This document shows, piece by piece, positions 7,309-15,981 of a stretch of 40,911 bases of DNA. A program made the translations under genes and the position numbers. The notes under the pieces were generated by a model that was not told the DNA's origin, did not search any database, and was given only the letters and a program-made list of their open reading frames with translations. Origin of the DNA: Acidobacteriota bacterium. Its GTDB lineage: Bacteria > Acidobacteriota > Thermoanaerobaculia > UBA5066. How positions within the stretch are numbered: the first letter of the stretch is position 1; every line of letters begins with the position of its first letter. Location: NCBI GenBank assembly GCA_029567505.1, contig JAKPXO010000105.1:1-40911 (forward strand). Direction: 5' to 3'.

Positions 7309-7701
7309 ATGGGCTCACTCCGCTTCTCCGTACTTCCCGGCTCGTGGGCCGTCGTCCGGTTCCCGCCCGACGCCGAGGTCCCGGCCGCGCTCCTCGCTGC
7401 GCCGTTCCACGCCGTGACGCGAACGGCGGCCGAGCTCTCGGTCGTCTGTCCGGACGGAGCGGTGCCCGAAGGGGCGCGCGCCGAGCGCGGCTGGGCGATC
7501 CTCGCGCTCGAGGGTCCGTTCCCGTTCGACCTCGTCGGCGTCCTCGCCGCGTTCCTCGTGCCGCTCGCCGAGGCCGGCGTCGGCATCTTCGCCCTGAGCA
7601 CGTTCGACACGGACTACGTCCTCGTGAAGCGGGAACGGCTCGAGGCGGCGCTCGAAGCCCTCTCCTCCGCCGGTCACGTGCGGACGGGCCCGGACGCCTG
7701 A
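7309..7701 (+). CDS. ACT-domain protein (COG3603-like)
   Basis: This 130-residue protein resembles the small two-ACT-domain proteins annotated as COG3603/ACT_7. Visible features are WAVVRFPPDAEVP near the start, AELSVVCPDGAVP in the middle, and the ligand-site-like GPFPFDLVGVLAAFLVPLAE and FALSTFDTDYVLVK segments towards the C-terminus. ACT domains bind amino acids. The position, facing the lysine operon with a 28-base overlap of the 3' ends (7674-7701), makes amino-acid sensing plausible, but no partner is known. Start is the ATG at 7309, 43 bases after the transpeptidase stop. Confidence 0.75.
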   Translation: MGSLRFSVLPGSWAVVRFPPDAEVPAALLAAPFHAVTRTAAELSVVCPDGAVPEGARAERGWAILALEGPFPFDLVGVLAAFLVPLAEAGVGIFALSTFDTDYVLVKRERLEAALEALSSAGHVRTGPDA

Positions 7702-8492
7702 GCGGCGTCGAGGCCTGGCCGGAGCGCCTCTTCGAGGATCGTCCGCGCGCCGGTCCTGGCGTCGCGGTACTTCACGATCACCGCCGCAGAGATCGAGAGG
7801 CCGCGCACGTGCGCCCAGGAGCCGGGCGCCGGCCGCGATCCCGGTACGACGACGGCGCCTTCGGGCACGGTCAGCGGCTGGCCTTCGCTCGCGCGGATCT
7901 CCCGCTCGCGGACGAGGTCGTAGAGGACGCTCGATCCGGTCAGGACGACGCCCGCCGCGAGGACCGCCCGCGCCCGCACCCGCACCCCCTCGTAGAGGCC
8001 GCAGCCCCCTCCGACGAAGACGTCGTCCTCGACGACGACCGGAAGCGCGCCGACGGGCTCGAGGACGCCTCCGATCTGCGACGCGGCCGAGAGGTGGACG
8101 CGCTTCCCCACCTGTGCGCAGGAGCCGACGAGGGTGTGGCTGTCGATCATCGTCCCCTCGTCGACGTACGCCCCGACGTTCACGTAGGCGGGCGGCATGA
8201 CGACGACGCAGGGCGCGACGAACGCGCCCCGCCGGATCGCCGACCCGCCCGGGACGACGCGGACGCCGGGCGGCACCTCGCCGCGCGGCGGGAGCGTGTC
8301 GCGGTCGCGGTACGCGAAGGGCGGCGCGGGGAGGTCGACGTCGACGCCGAGCCGGAACGCGGCGAGGATCCCGGCCTTCACCTCGGGGTTCACGCGCCAG
8401 CCGTCGCCCTCCGGCTCGGCCGCGCGCAGGTCGCCGCGCTCGAGCCGGTCGAGGAGGGCCAGGACCTCCCCGCGCGAGAGCTCGCCGCTCAC
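7674..8492 (-). CDS. dapD: Tetrahydrodipicolinate N-succinyltransferase
   Basis: DapD transfers succinyl from succinyl-CoA to tetrahydrodipicolinate in the succinylase branch of lysine and meso-diaminopimelate synthesis, in the cytoplasm. The 272-residue length fits the family. The left-handed beta-helix shows as repeating hexapeptides such as VNVGAYVDEGTMIDSHTLVG and VVVEDDVFVGGGCGLYEGV, with the conserved GSCAQVGKRVHLS and the C-terminal AAVIVKY. Start is a GTG at 8492 overlapping the dapA stop by 4 bases (GTGA on the minus strand). It is the last gene of the asd-lysC-dapB-dapA-dapD operon. Its 3' end overlaps the convergent ACT-domain gene by 28 bases. Confidence 0.9.
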   Translation of the reverse strand: MSGELSRGEVLALLDRLERGDLRAAEPEGDGWRVNPEVKAGILAAFRLGVDVDLPAPPFAYRDRDTLPPRGEVPPGVRVVPGGSAIRRGAFVAPCVVVMPPAYVNVGAYVDEGTMIDSHTLVGSCAQVGKRVHLSAASQIGGVLEPVGALPVVVEDDVFVGGGCGLYEGVRVRARAVLAAGVVLTGSSVLYDLVREREIRASEGQPLTVPEGAVVVPGSRPAPGSWAHVRGLSISAAVIVKYRDARTGARTILEEALRPGLDAAQASGPVRT

Positions 8493-9433
8493 GCCTCCTC
8501 CCCCACGGGGTCCCCGTCGGCGTCGAGGAGCCCTGCTTCCTTCAGCGCCTCCTCCATCGGCTTGTGCTGCCCCTTCGAGAGCGGCACGAGCGGCAGCCGG
8601 AGGACGTCCTGGACCAGCCCGAGGCGGTGGAGTGCCCACTTCACCGGGATCGGGTTCGACTCGCGGATGTTGGCCCGCATCAGCGGCAGGAGCTTCGCCT
8701 GCAGCCGGGCCGCCTCCTCCCGCTCGCCGGTGAGGGCGGCCTCCACGAGCGCGACGAGGAGCGCCGGCGCCTCGTTCGAGACGACGGCGATCACGCCGTC
8801 CGCCCCACACGCGATCATCGGGAGCGCGAGGGGGTCCTCCCCCGAGAGGACCGAGAAGCCCGCCGGCCGGTGGCGCAGGATCTCGCACGCCTGGTCGAGG
8901 CTCCCGGAGGCCTCCTTCACCGCGCACGTTCGCGGGTCTTCCGCGAGCGCGAGCACCGTCTCGGGGAGCATGTTCACGCCGGTGCGCGAGGGGACGTTGT
9001 AGGCGACGACGGGCAGGTGCCCGGCGTCGGCCACGGCGCGGAAGTGCTCGATCAGGCCGCGCGGGGTCGGCTTGTTGTAGTACGGCGTGACGACGAGGAG
9101 CGCGTCGGCCCCCGCCCTGCGGCAGCGCTCCGCCAGCTTCTGAGACCGGCGCGTGTCGTTCGAGCCGCAGCCGGCGATCACGCGGATGGGGCGGCGGGCC
9201 GTCCGCGCCTCCTCGACCGTGACCGCCACGACCCGCTCGTGCTCGTCGGGGTCGAGCGTGACCGCCTCCCCCGTCGTCCCGCACGGGACGACGCCCGCCA
9301 CGCCCCCGGCGACCTGGCGCCGCACGAGCTTCCGGAGCGCCGGCTCGTCGACCTCGCCCTTCTCCGAGAACGGCGTCACGAGCGCCGTGAAGGCTCCCGT
9401 GAGGTGGATGCGGGGCACCTCCTGCGTCTTCAT
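8489..9433 (-). CDS. dapA: 4-hydroxy-tetrahydrodipicolinate synthase
   Basis: DapA condenses aspartate semialdehyde with pyruvate, the first committed step to lysine and diaminopimelate. The 314-residue TIM-barrel has the expected residues: T53/T54 in GTTGEAVTL, Y145 in VVAYNVPSRTG and the Schiff-base lysine K173 in CAVKEASG. The C-terminal helix bundle (QDVLRLPLVPLSKGQHKPM) is present, and the total is about 20 residues longer than the E. coli enzyme. An AGGAGGA ribosome-binding site precedes the ATG at 9433, which overlaps the dapB stop by 4 bases (ATGA). Confidence 0.95.
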   Translation of the reverse strand: MKTQEVPRIHLTGAFTALVTPFSEKGEVDEPALRKLVRRQVAGGVAGVVPCGTTGEAVTLDPDEHERVVAVTVEEARTARRPIRVIAGCGSNDTRRSQKLAERCRRAGADALLVVTPYYNKPTPRGLIEHFRAVADAGHLPVVAYNVPSRTGVNMLPETVLALAEDPRTCAVKEASGSLDQACEILRHRPAGFSVLSGEDPLALPMIACGADGVIAVVSNEAPALLVALVEAALTGEREEAARLQAKLLPLMRANIRESNPIPVKWALHRLGLVQDVLRLPLVPLSKGQHKPMEEALKEAGLLDADGDPVGEEA

Positions 9434-10116
9434 CGGGTCCTCCTGTCGAGGAAGTCCTCGAACGTGACGGGCCCCGTCAGGCCCGAGGCGACGAGCCACT
9501 CGGCGGCCCGGACGGCGCCGAGGGCGAAGACCGACCGGGACCGGGCGCGGTGGACGAGCTCGATCGACTCGTCGGGCCCCTCGAAGACGAGGACGTGCTC
9601 TCCCGGCTGCCCGCCGTGGCGCAGCGAGACGATCGGGACCTCCTCGCCGGCGGGCCGACCGACGCCCACGGCCTCCGCGATCGCCTTCGCCGTCCCCGAC
9701 GGGGCGTCCCTCTTCGCGGAGTGATGCCGCTCCACGATCGCCGGCTCGAACTCCGGGATGCGTGCGAGCGCGCCGCCGAGGACCATCGCCGCCCGCCGGA
9801 GGGCGGCGACGCCGATCGAGAAGCTCGGCGCGTGGAGGAACGGCACTTTCCGCTCCTCGGCGAGCCGCCTCATCGGCGCGACGTCCCAGCCGGTCGTCCC
9901 CGAGACGACCGGGACGCGGTGCATCAGGAGAGTCGCCACCGTCTTCGGCGCCGACTCGGGTGCCGTGAACTCGAAGGCGACGTCCACGACGTCGGGCTCG
10001 AGCGCCTCCATGTCGTCGCGCCGGCCATAGCGGGCTCGGACTCCGTGGCCGCGCCGGAGGAGGACCGCCTCGATCTCCCGCCCCATCTTCCCTGGTCCCA
10101 CGATGAGAGCCTTCAC
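9430..10116 (-). CDS. dapB: 4-hydroxy-tetrahydrodipicolinate reductase
   Basis: DapB reduces the DapA product with NAD(P)H to tetrahydrodipicolinate. The Rossmann motif is seen as VGPGKMGREIE at the N-terminus, VPVVSGTTGW follows as the second signature, and the catalytic VERHHSAKRDAPSGTA carries the family's E-x-HH-x-x-K-x-D-x-P-S-GTA pattern. At 228 residues it is shorter than most bacterial DapB proteins (about 245-270). The start is a GTG at 10116 that overlaps the lysC stop by 4 bases; the glycine-rich motif right after supports it. Confidence 0.93.
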   Translation of the reverse strand: MKALIVGPGKMGREIEAVLLRRGHGVRARYGRRDDMEALEPDVVDVAFEFTAPESAPKTVATLLMHRVPVVSGTTGWDVAPMRRLAEERKVPFLHAPSFSIGVAALRRAAMVLGGALARIPEFEPAIVERHHSAKRDAPSGTAKAIAEAVGVGRPAGEEVPIVSLRHGGQPGEHVLVFEGPDESIELVHRARSRSVFALGAVRAAEWLVASGLTGPVTFEDFLDRRTR

Positions 10117-11486
10117 GCCGCCTCCTTCTCGAAGAGCGCGCGGTGGAGCCTGCGGAGCGCCTCGGGCGCGTCCTCCGCCCCCACCACGAACGTCAGGTTC
10201 GTCTCCGAGGCCCCCTGCGAGATGAGGACCACGTTGACCTCGCCGAGCGCCGCGAAGACGTTCGCGGCCACACGCGGCGTCGACCGGAGCCGCCGCCCGA
10301 CGACCGAGACGACCGCAAGGTCGGTGAGGACCGAGACCTCCGCGAAGGCCGAGAGGTCGCGCACCAGCGCCTCGAGCGGCGCCCTCTCGTCCACCGTGAC
10401 CGAGATCGACACCTCGCTCGTCGCGATGACGTCCACCGGCACGGCGTGCCGCTCGAAGACCGAGAAGACGCGCGCCGCGTAGCCGTGGGCGAGGAGCATC
10501 CGCGGACTGCCGACGAAGAGCGCTGCGACGCCCGGCCGCATCGCGAGCGCCCTCACCCCCGTTCCCGGCGCCTCGGAGCGGACCGTCGTCCCGGGCGCGT
10601 CGGGCCGGAGCGTGTTCCGCACCCGCACCGGGACCCCACGCGACACCGCCGGCCGGATCGTCGCCGGGTGGAGGACCTTCGCCCCGAAGAAGGCGAGCTC
10701 TGCCGCCTCGGCGTAGCCGACCTCCGGGACGATCCGCGCCGCGGGAACGACCCTCGGGTCGGCCGTCAGGATGCCGTCCACGTCGGTCCAGATCTCGATC
10801 GAAGCGACCCTCGCGCCGCACTCCTCGAGGGCCGCACCGAGGAGCGCCGCGGAGTAGTCCGACCCGCCGCGCCCGAGCGTCGTCGTGGCCCCGTCCGGCG
10901 CCGCGCCGACGAAGCCCCCCGTCACGACGACCCGCCCGGCCGCCCGCTCCGGCAGGAGCCGCCTCGCGACGTTCGCCGCGAGGGCCGCCTCGTCGGGCGT
11001 CGCGGCGCCGTGGCTCGCGTCGGTCGCCATCCACTCGCGCGGGTCGACGCGCGCCACCGCCACGCCCCGCTTCGCGAGCGCCGCGGAGACGAGCGCCGCC
11101 GAAAGGAGCTCCCCCGCCGCGCAGACGGCGTCCGCCGTCCGGGCCGAGAGCTCGCCGAGGAGGGCGACGCCGGTCGCCAGGCCGTCCAGCCGCGCGACCT
11201 CGCGCTCGATCTCGCCGCGGGCCGCCGCTTCGGCGGCCGGCCCGAGATCGAGAGCCTCCACGGCGGCATGGTGCTTCTCGCCGAGCGTCCGGAGCGCCGC
11301 CGAGGCGGCCTCGCGGTCTCCTTCCCGCGCCGCGCGCGAGAGGTCGAGAAGGGCGTCGGTGACGCCTCCCATCGCCGAGACGACGACGAACGGCTCCTCG
11401 GCGAGCCGGGCCTCCACCAGCTCCGCCACGCCCGCGACCCGCTCGCCGCTCCCCACCGAGGTGCCGCCGAACTTCATCACGAGCAT
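10113..11486 (-). CDS. lysC: Aspartate kinase
   Basis: LysC phosphorylates aspartate, opening the aspartate-family pathway. The 457-residue protein begins with the kinase signature MKFGGTSVG and has the conserved TTLGRGGSDYSAALLG and the nucleotide-binding FGAKVLHP. Two C-terminal ACT domains follow from about residue 310 (including VPVDVIATSEVSISVTVDE and VNVVLISQGASETNLTFVV), which in relatives bind lysine or threonine for feedback inhibition. There is no homoserine dehydrogenase fusion. The gene is 10 bases downstream of asd and overlaps dapB by 4 bases. Confidence 0.95.
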   Translation of the reverse strand: MLVMKFGGTSVGSGERVAGVAELVEARLAEEPFVVVSAMGGVTDALLDLSRAAREGDREAASAALRTLGEKHHAAVEALDLGPAAEAAARGEIEREVARLDGLATGVALLGELSARTADAVCAAGELLSAALVSAALAKRGVAVARVDPREWMATDASHGAATPDEAALAANVARRLLPERAAGRVVVTGGFVGAAPDGATTTLGRGGSDYSAALLGAALEECGARVASIEIWTDVDGILTADPRVVPAARIVPEVGYAEAAELAFFGAKVLHPATIRPAVSRGVPVRVRNTLRPDAPGTTVRSEAPGTGVRALAMRPGVAALFVGSPRMLLAHGYAARVFSVFERHAVPVDVIATSEVSISVTVDERAPLEALVRDLSAFAEVSVLTDLAVVSVVGRRLRSTPRVAANVFAALGEVNVVLISQGASETNLTFVVGAEDAPEALRRLHRALFEKEAA

Positions 11487-11496
11487 GGCGATCTCC

Positions 11497-12558
11497 TCAG
11501 ATCCGCCCCGTCGCGGCGAGGAGCTCGGCGTTCAGGAGCGCCGCGCCCGCCGCTCCGCGGACCGTGTTGTGGACGAGGAGCGTGAATCGTACGTCGTAGA
11601 CCGGGTCGGGCCGGAGGCGCCCCACGGTGACGACCATGCCGCGCCCCGCGTCGACGTCGCGGGCCGGCTGCGGGCGGTCCCGCTCGTCGCGCACGACGAT
11701 CGGCCGAGCCGGCGCCGAAGGGAGGTCGAGCCGCTGCGGCTCTCCCGCAAATCCCTCCAGCGCGGCACGGACCTCCTCGAGCGGCGCCCGCCGGCCGAGC
11801 TTCACGAAGACCGACTCGGTGTGCCCGTCACGGACCGGCACGCGGTTGACGGAGACCGAGATCGGGAACTCCGCCGGGACGACCCGTCCCCCCTCGAGCC
11901 TTCCGAGGATCTTCCCGGGCTCTTCCGCGATCTTCTCCTCCTCGCCGGCGATGAACGGGACGACGTTCCCCTGCGCGTCGAGCGAGGGGACGCCGGGGTA
12001 GCCGGCCCCCGAGAGCGCCTGGAGCGTCGTGACGCAGACCGCCTCGACGCCGAACGCGCGGTGGAGGGGCGCGAGGGCCATCGCGAGGCCCACGACGACG
12101 CAGTTCGGGTTCGTGACGATCCCGCCCCCCGCCGCGGCCCACTCCTGTCGGTCGAGGAGGGCGAGATGGCCGGCGTTCACCTCCGGGACCAGGAGCGGGA
12201 CGTCCGCGTGCATCCGGAACGACTTCGTGTTCGAGACGACGAGCTTCCCGCGCGCGGCCTGCAGCGGCTCGACATCGTCGGCCACCGCCGCGTCGAGGGC
12301 CGAGAGGACGAGCCGCGACGAGAGCGGCCCGTCGACCGGTCCCACGACGAGGTCCCGCGCCTCCCCGGGGACGTCGCCCGGGAGGATCCAGCGCGTCGCG
12401 TCGACGTACGTCTTCCCCAGCGAGCGCTCCGAGGCCGCCACCTCCGCGAGCCGGAGCGTCGGGTGCCCGGTGAGGAGCGACACCATCCGCTGCCCCACGG
12501 CCCCCGTCGCTCCGAGGACCGCCACCGGGATCCGCGCGTCGTTCGCTGCCGTCGTCAT
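11497..12558 (-). CDS. asd: Aspartate-semialdehyde dehydrogenase, archaeal/fungal-like type
   Basis: Asd reduces aspartyl phosphate to aspartate semialdehyde with NADPH. The 353-residue protein has the nucleotide-binding VLGATGAVGQRMVSLL at the N-terminus, the catalytic C153 in IVTNPNCVVVGLA, and QALSGAGYPGVPS, typical of the branch common in archaea and yeast rather than the E. coli one. The C-terminal HNTVRGAAGAALLNAELL is the conserved closing helix. It is the first gene of the lysine operon. A purine-rich GGAGGAG lies upstream of the ATG at 12558, and a terminator-like hairpin sits 43-67 bases before it. Confidence 0.93.
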   Translation of the reverse strand: MTTAANDARIPVAVLGATGAVGQRMVSLLTGHPTLRLAEVAASERSLGKTYVDATRWILPGDVPGEARDLVVGPVDGPLSSRLVLSALDAAVADDVEPLQAARGKLVVSNTKSFRMHADVPLLVPEVNAGHLALLDRQEWAAAGGGIVTNPNCVVVGLAMALAPLHRAFGVEAVCVTTLQALSGAGYPGVPSLDAQGNVVPFIAGEEEKIAEEPGKILGRLEGGRVVPAEFPISVSVNRVPVRDGHTESVFVKLGRRAPLEEVRAALEGFAGEPQRLDLPSAPARPIVVRDERDRPQPARDVDAGRGMVVTVGRLRPDPVYDVRFTLLVHNTVRGAAGAALLNAELLAATGRI

Positions 12559-12600
12559 GTCGTCCCTTCGCTCTCCTCCGGCAGGTGCGCCGGAAATGAA

Positions 12601-12625
12601 AGAGCCCGCCGATCCGGCGGGCTCT
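12601..12625 (-). terminator. Terminator-like hairpin, possible attenuator of asd operon
   Basis: AGAGCCCGCC (12601-12610) and GGCGGGCTCT (12616-12625) form a perfect 10-bp stem with a 5-base loop. On the minus strand it is followed by TTTCATTT, so it reads as a terminator in the direction of both the symporter and the asd operon. It lies 157 bases past the symporter stop and 43 bases before the asd start. It could simply end the symporter transcript. It could also be an attenuator for the lysine operon: a 15-codon frame (ATG at 12704, stop at 12657) precedes it, but that frame has no Lys, Met, Ile or aspartate-family-rich run. Confidence 0.7.
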
Positions 12626-12781
12626 GGCTTCTCTATCGGTTCCGTTCGACCGCGTCCTACACGCTCGTACGGTCCCCCGCCGGCCCGCCTCGCGGCGCGC
12701 GCATCGTCGTCTTCGTCGTCCGCTTTCGGCCGGTGACGGGGCTCATTGGCGGCGGATTCTGGGTGTGGACGGCGGGGCGTG

Positions 12782-14260
12782 TCAACCGGCCGTCGACGGC
12801 GAGGCGCTCGCGGCGTCCCCGGCGGGGCGCGCCTTCTCGGGGAGGAGGATCGAGAAGAGGACCGCCATCGCGAACGCGAGGAGATAGCTCGCGAGGCGCT
12901 CGGAGACGCCGGTGGGCTGCTCGAGGAACGTCTTCCAGACGATCGTCCCGACGGTCCCGGTCACGAGCGACGCGAAGACCCCGGCCCGCGACAGCCGCTT
13001 CCAGAAGAGGAGGAGGACGAGCGCCGGCCCGAACGACGATCCGATCCCCGACCAGGCGTAGGAGACGAGGCTGTAGACGGTGTCCCTCATGGTCAGGGCG
13101 AGGACGATGGCGATTGCGCCGACGGCGACGGTGGCCACCTGGTTCAGGAGGAGCATCCCGCGCGCCGTCGCGGCCTTCTTCCGGAGGCTCGCGAAGATGT
13201 CCTCGCTGAACGAGGCGGACGAGACGGTCACCTCCGACGAGGCGGTCGACATCATCGCGGAGATGACCCCCGAGAGAAGGAATCCGGCGAGGATCGGATT
13301 CACCAGGGTGAGGACCATCGCGGGCAGGACCTTCTCCGGGTCGGCGAGCGAGCCGCCCGAGCCGACGATCCCGCCCTTCGCGAAGGCGACGCCGAGCATC
13401 CCGATCAGGACCGCGCCGGAATAGGCGAGAAGCGTCCAGATCGTCGCCACGCGCACCGCCCTCTTCACGTCGCCCGCGCTCCGGATCGCCATCATCCGCG
13501 TCAGGAGCTGAGGCTGGCCGGTGTAGCCGAGCGCCCAGCTGAGGCCCGAGAGGACGAGGATCGCGGCGGCGGCGCCCGTCTTTCCCCCGGTGAGCGAGAG
13601 GTAGTCGGGTCCCGCCGCGGCGAACGCGGCCGCCAGGTCGAGCCCCCGTCCGCCCGCCGCGAAGAGGGCGATCACCGGGAACGCGACGAGCGTGAAGATC
13701 ATCAGGACCGCCTGGAGGACGTCGGTCACGACGACGGCGATGAAGCCGCCGATCCCGCAGTAGATCGTCACGACGGCCGAAGCGATGAGGATCCCCACGA
13801 GCGGGTCGAGCCCGAACGTCTCCTGGAGGACCTTCCCGGAGCCGCTGAACTGCGCGGCGATGTAGAGCAGGAAGAAGAAGACGACGATCGCCGCCGAGAG
13901 GAGCGAGATCGGCCTCTCGGCCCCCGGGAAGCGGCGTGCCAGGAGGCTCGACACGGTCATCGCCCCCGTCCGCTCCGTCTCGTCTCGCAGCCGTCGCGCC
14001 ATGACCATCCAGATGAAGAGGATCCCGGTGACGCAGCCGAGGGCGACCCAGATCGTCGACAGCCCGTCGGCGTACGCGTGACCGGTGAGGCCCAGGAACA
14101 GCCAGGCCGACTCCCCCGTCGCCCGCTCCGAGAGCGCGAGGGCCGTCCCTCCGAAGCGCCCGCCGCCGAGGACGAAGTCACGGTGAGAGCGCGCCCCGCG
14201 CGAATACCAGACCGCGAGCGAAACCGTCGCGACCATGTAGAGGACGAAGACGGCGATCAT
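12782..14260 (-). CDS. putP: Sodium:solute symporter, PutP-like
   Basis: This 492-residue membrane protein of the SSS family probably takes up proline or a related solute with Na+. About 13 hydrophobic helices are visible. Family signatures include YADGLSTIWVALGCVTG, YCGIGGFIAVVVTDVLQ, GYTGQPQLLTRMMAIRS and the Na+-site region MSTASSEVTVSSASFSEDIF, close to the corresponding PutP sequence. The C-terminus (ARPAGDAASASPSTAG) is soluble. The substrate is inferred only. A promoter-like TTGCCC-N17-TATGCT ends 6 bases before the ATG, so the mRNA may have little or no leader. Confidence 0.75.
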   Translation of the reverse strand: MIAVFVLYMVATVSLAVWYSRGARSHRDFVLGGGRFGGTALALSERATGESAWLFLGLTGHAYADGLSTIWVALGCVTGILFIWMVMARRLRDETERTGAMTVSSLLARRFPGAERPISLLSAAIVVFFFLLYIAAQFSGSGKVLQETFGLDPLVGILIASAVVTIYCGIGGFIAVVVTDVLQAVLMIFTLVAFPVIALFAAGGRGLDLAAAFAAAGPDYLSLTGGKTGAAAAILVLSGLSWALGYTGQPQLLTRMMAIRSAGDVKRAVRVATIWTLLAYSGAVLIGMLGVAFAKGGIVGSGGSLADPEKVLPAMVLTLVNPILAGFLLSGVISAMMSTASSEVTVSSASFSEDIFASLRKKAATARGMLLLNQVATVAVGAIAIVLALTMRDTVYSLVSYAWSGIGSSFGPALVLLLFWKRLSRAGVFASLVTGTVGTIVWKTFLEQPTGVSERLASYLLAFAMAVLFSILLPEKARPAGDAASASPSTAG

Positions 14261-14266
14261 CTTTCG

Positions 14267-14295
14267 AGCATAGGAAGGCCGGGTTCGCCGGGCAA
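14267..14295 (-). promoter_or_regulatory. Predicted sigma70-type promoter of symporter gene
   Basis: On the minus strand a -35 box TTGCCC (14290-14295) and a -10 box TATGCT (14267-14272) are separated by 17 bases. The predicted start of transcription is at or next to the ATG at 14260, so a leaderless mRNA is likely. No ribosome-binding site is seen before the ATG. Confidence 0.5.
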
Positions 14296-14311
14296 GGGCG
14301 CAATCGCCGCC

Positions 14312-14334
14312 CCGGCGCCCGGCCGGGCGGCCGG
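14312..14334 (-). terminator. GC-rich hairpin after methyltransferase gene
   Basis: CCGGCGCCC and GGGCGGCCGG form a 9-bp stem with a 1-base bulge and a GGCC loop, immediately downstream of the methyltransferase stop at 14336. There is no T-run. It would separate that gene from the symporter promoter. Confidence 0.4.
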
Positions 14335-14335
14335 C

Positions 14336-15919
14336 TCAGCCGACGAGGAGCGCCAGGCGCGCGATCCGCCCGATCGCCGGGCGGATCTCGCCCGCGAGGA
14401 GCGCCCGCGCCACCCCCTCCTCCCGCACGGGCCCCGACGCGTCGCTCAGCTCCAGCGCGCCCGAGCAGACCCGGGCGACGACCGCAGCCAGCACCTCCTC
14501 CTCGTCGCGCGTCCCGTCGAGCTCGAGGAGGACCGCGCGGGCGAGCTCGTCGAGCTCGACCCGCCTCCGGAGGAGGGAGGTCACGGTGCTCCCGCTCGCG
14601 GCCTGGCGGCGGGCGAGCGGGCTGCCGACGGGCCGCTCGGCCGGCTCGGCGGCGGGCCGGGGCGGACGGACGTGGAGATCGAGGAAGTCGGCGAGGAAGA
14701 GCCGGAGGAGCGACGAGCGGAGCGCCTCGCGCGTCTCCGTCGCGGGGCGCGGCGAGGAATCCGCGCTCCTTGAAAGGCTCTCGTGCACATGCTCCCAGAG
14801 CGTCCCGAACGGGAGCGCCGCCGGCCTCACCTCGTAGAGCGCGAGGAGAGCGGCCTTCAGCGCCGGGTCGTTCGTCCGGATCGAGCCCCCCCGCCCGGGG
14901 TGGACGAACTCGATCGGCCCGTCTTTCCCTTCCGCCTCCCCCGCGACCGGCGCGGGGACGACGACCGCGCGCGCCGCGAGACGCTCCACCGCCTCGGGCG
15001 ACGGCGCGGCGGCACGCAAGCCGCCCGCCCGCCGGAGGACCGACCGGCGGAAGGTCCGGTTGACCATCAGGTCGAGGTACTGCTCGCGGGCCGCGACGTC
15101 GCCGGCCCACCTCACGACGAGCTCCCGCGCCGCCTCCGGCAGGCTGGCGAAGAGGCCGGGCGCCTGCGCCTCGGCCACGAACTCCAGACCCGCGGCCGCC
15201 GCGCGCCGCAGGAACTCGTGCACGAAACAGGGGGCGTTGTCGTCCTCGAAGAACTCGTGGAGGAGGTACGTGTCGTCCGCCTCTCGGAACCGCGACGCCT
15301 CGACCTTCAGGACGCTCGCGTACGCCCCTTCCTGCCTCACGACGTGCCCCGCGAGCTCCTCCAGGAAGCCGCGCGCCCGTTCGACGCGCCCCTCCGGCGT
15401 CTCCTCCTCGCGCACGTGGAAGCGGACGAGGTCGCGGACCATGCCGCGCGAGCTCCAGCCGGGGTACGTGTTGTAGGAGACGTAGGCGAGGCCGTCCGGG
15501 GAGAGGTTCGTCGCGCAGATCGCGAGGATCCGCTCGCGGACCGGCTCGGGCACCCACGAGTAGACCCCGTGGCAGACGACGAAGTCGAACGTCCCGAACG
15601 CCGCGTCGATCTCCTCCAGCCCCATCGCGTGGAACGCGACGTTCCGGAGGCCGAGGGCCTCCGCGGCTTCGCGCGCCTCCGCGACCTGCCGCGTCGAGAG
15701 GTCGACCCCGACGAACGACGCCTCCGGCAGCTCCAGCGCCATCGGGAGGAGGTTCCCGCCGCGGGCGCAGCCGAGCTCGAGGACCCGGCAGCGCTCGACG
15801 GGAGGCGCCGGGAGGCCGTACACCGCGGCGAGCGTGGCGAGGCGGTCGGGGTGCGTCGCGCCGTGACACGTGTCGACGTACGGGACCTCGTCGTAGCTGC
15901 TGCCGGGAGCATTCGACAT
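14336..15919 (-). CDS. Class I SAM methyltransferase with regulatory domain (paralog A)
   Basis: The 527-residue protein has an N-terminal SAM-binding domain (CRVLELGCARGGNLLPMA at about 44-61, then ASFVGVDLSTRQV and FDFVVCHGVYSWV). A middle region of the kind annotated as methyltransferase regulatory domain (PF10119) starts near YVSYNTYPGWSSRGM. The C-terminal ~200 residues look like a winged-helix/PqqD-like segment (VTSLLRRRVELDELARAVLLELDGTRDEEEVLAAV). Proteins of this design are often described as protein methyltransferases, but the substrate here is unknown. GAGGAGGT precedes the ATG. It follows the ABC1 kinase gene by 62 bases, so the two are probably an operon. A paralog of the same layout is at 20907-22463. 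Confidence 0.8.
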   Translation of the reverse strand: MSNAPGSSYDEVPYVDTCHGATHPDRLATLAAVYGLPAPPVERCRVLELGCARGGNLLPMALELPEASFVGVDLSTRQVAEAREAAEALGLRNVAFHAMGLEEIDAAFGTFDFVVCHGVYSWVPEPVRERILAICATNLSPDGLAYVSYNTYPGWSSRGMVRDLVRFHVREEETPEGRVERARGFLEELAGHVVRQEGAYASVLKVEASRFREADDTYLLHEFFEDDNAPCFVHEFLRRAAAAGLEFVAEAQAPGLFASLPEAARELVVRWAGDVAAREQYLDLMVNRTFRRSVLRRAGGLRAAAPSPEAVERLAARAVVVPAPVAGEAEGKDGPIEFVHPGRGGSIRTNDPALKAALLALYEVRPAALPFGTLWEHVHESLSRSADSSPRPATETREALRSSLLRLFLADFLDLHVRPPRPAAEPAERPVGSPLARRQAASGSTVTSLLRRRVELDELARAVLLELDGTRDEEEVLAAVVARVCSGALELSDASGPVREEGVARALLAGEIRPAIGRIARLALLVG

Positions 15920-15981
15920 CGGGAGACCTCCTCGGGACGGAGCCCGCCCCCGCGACGGCGACGACCCCGTCCGGTCCGGAC

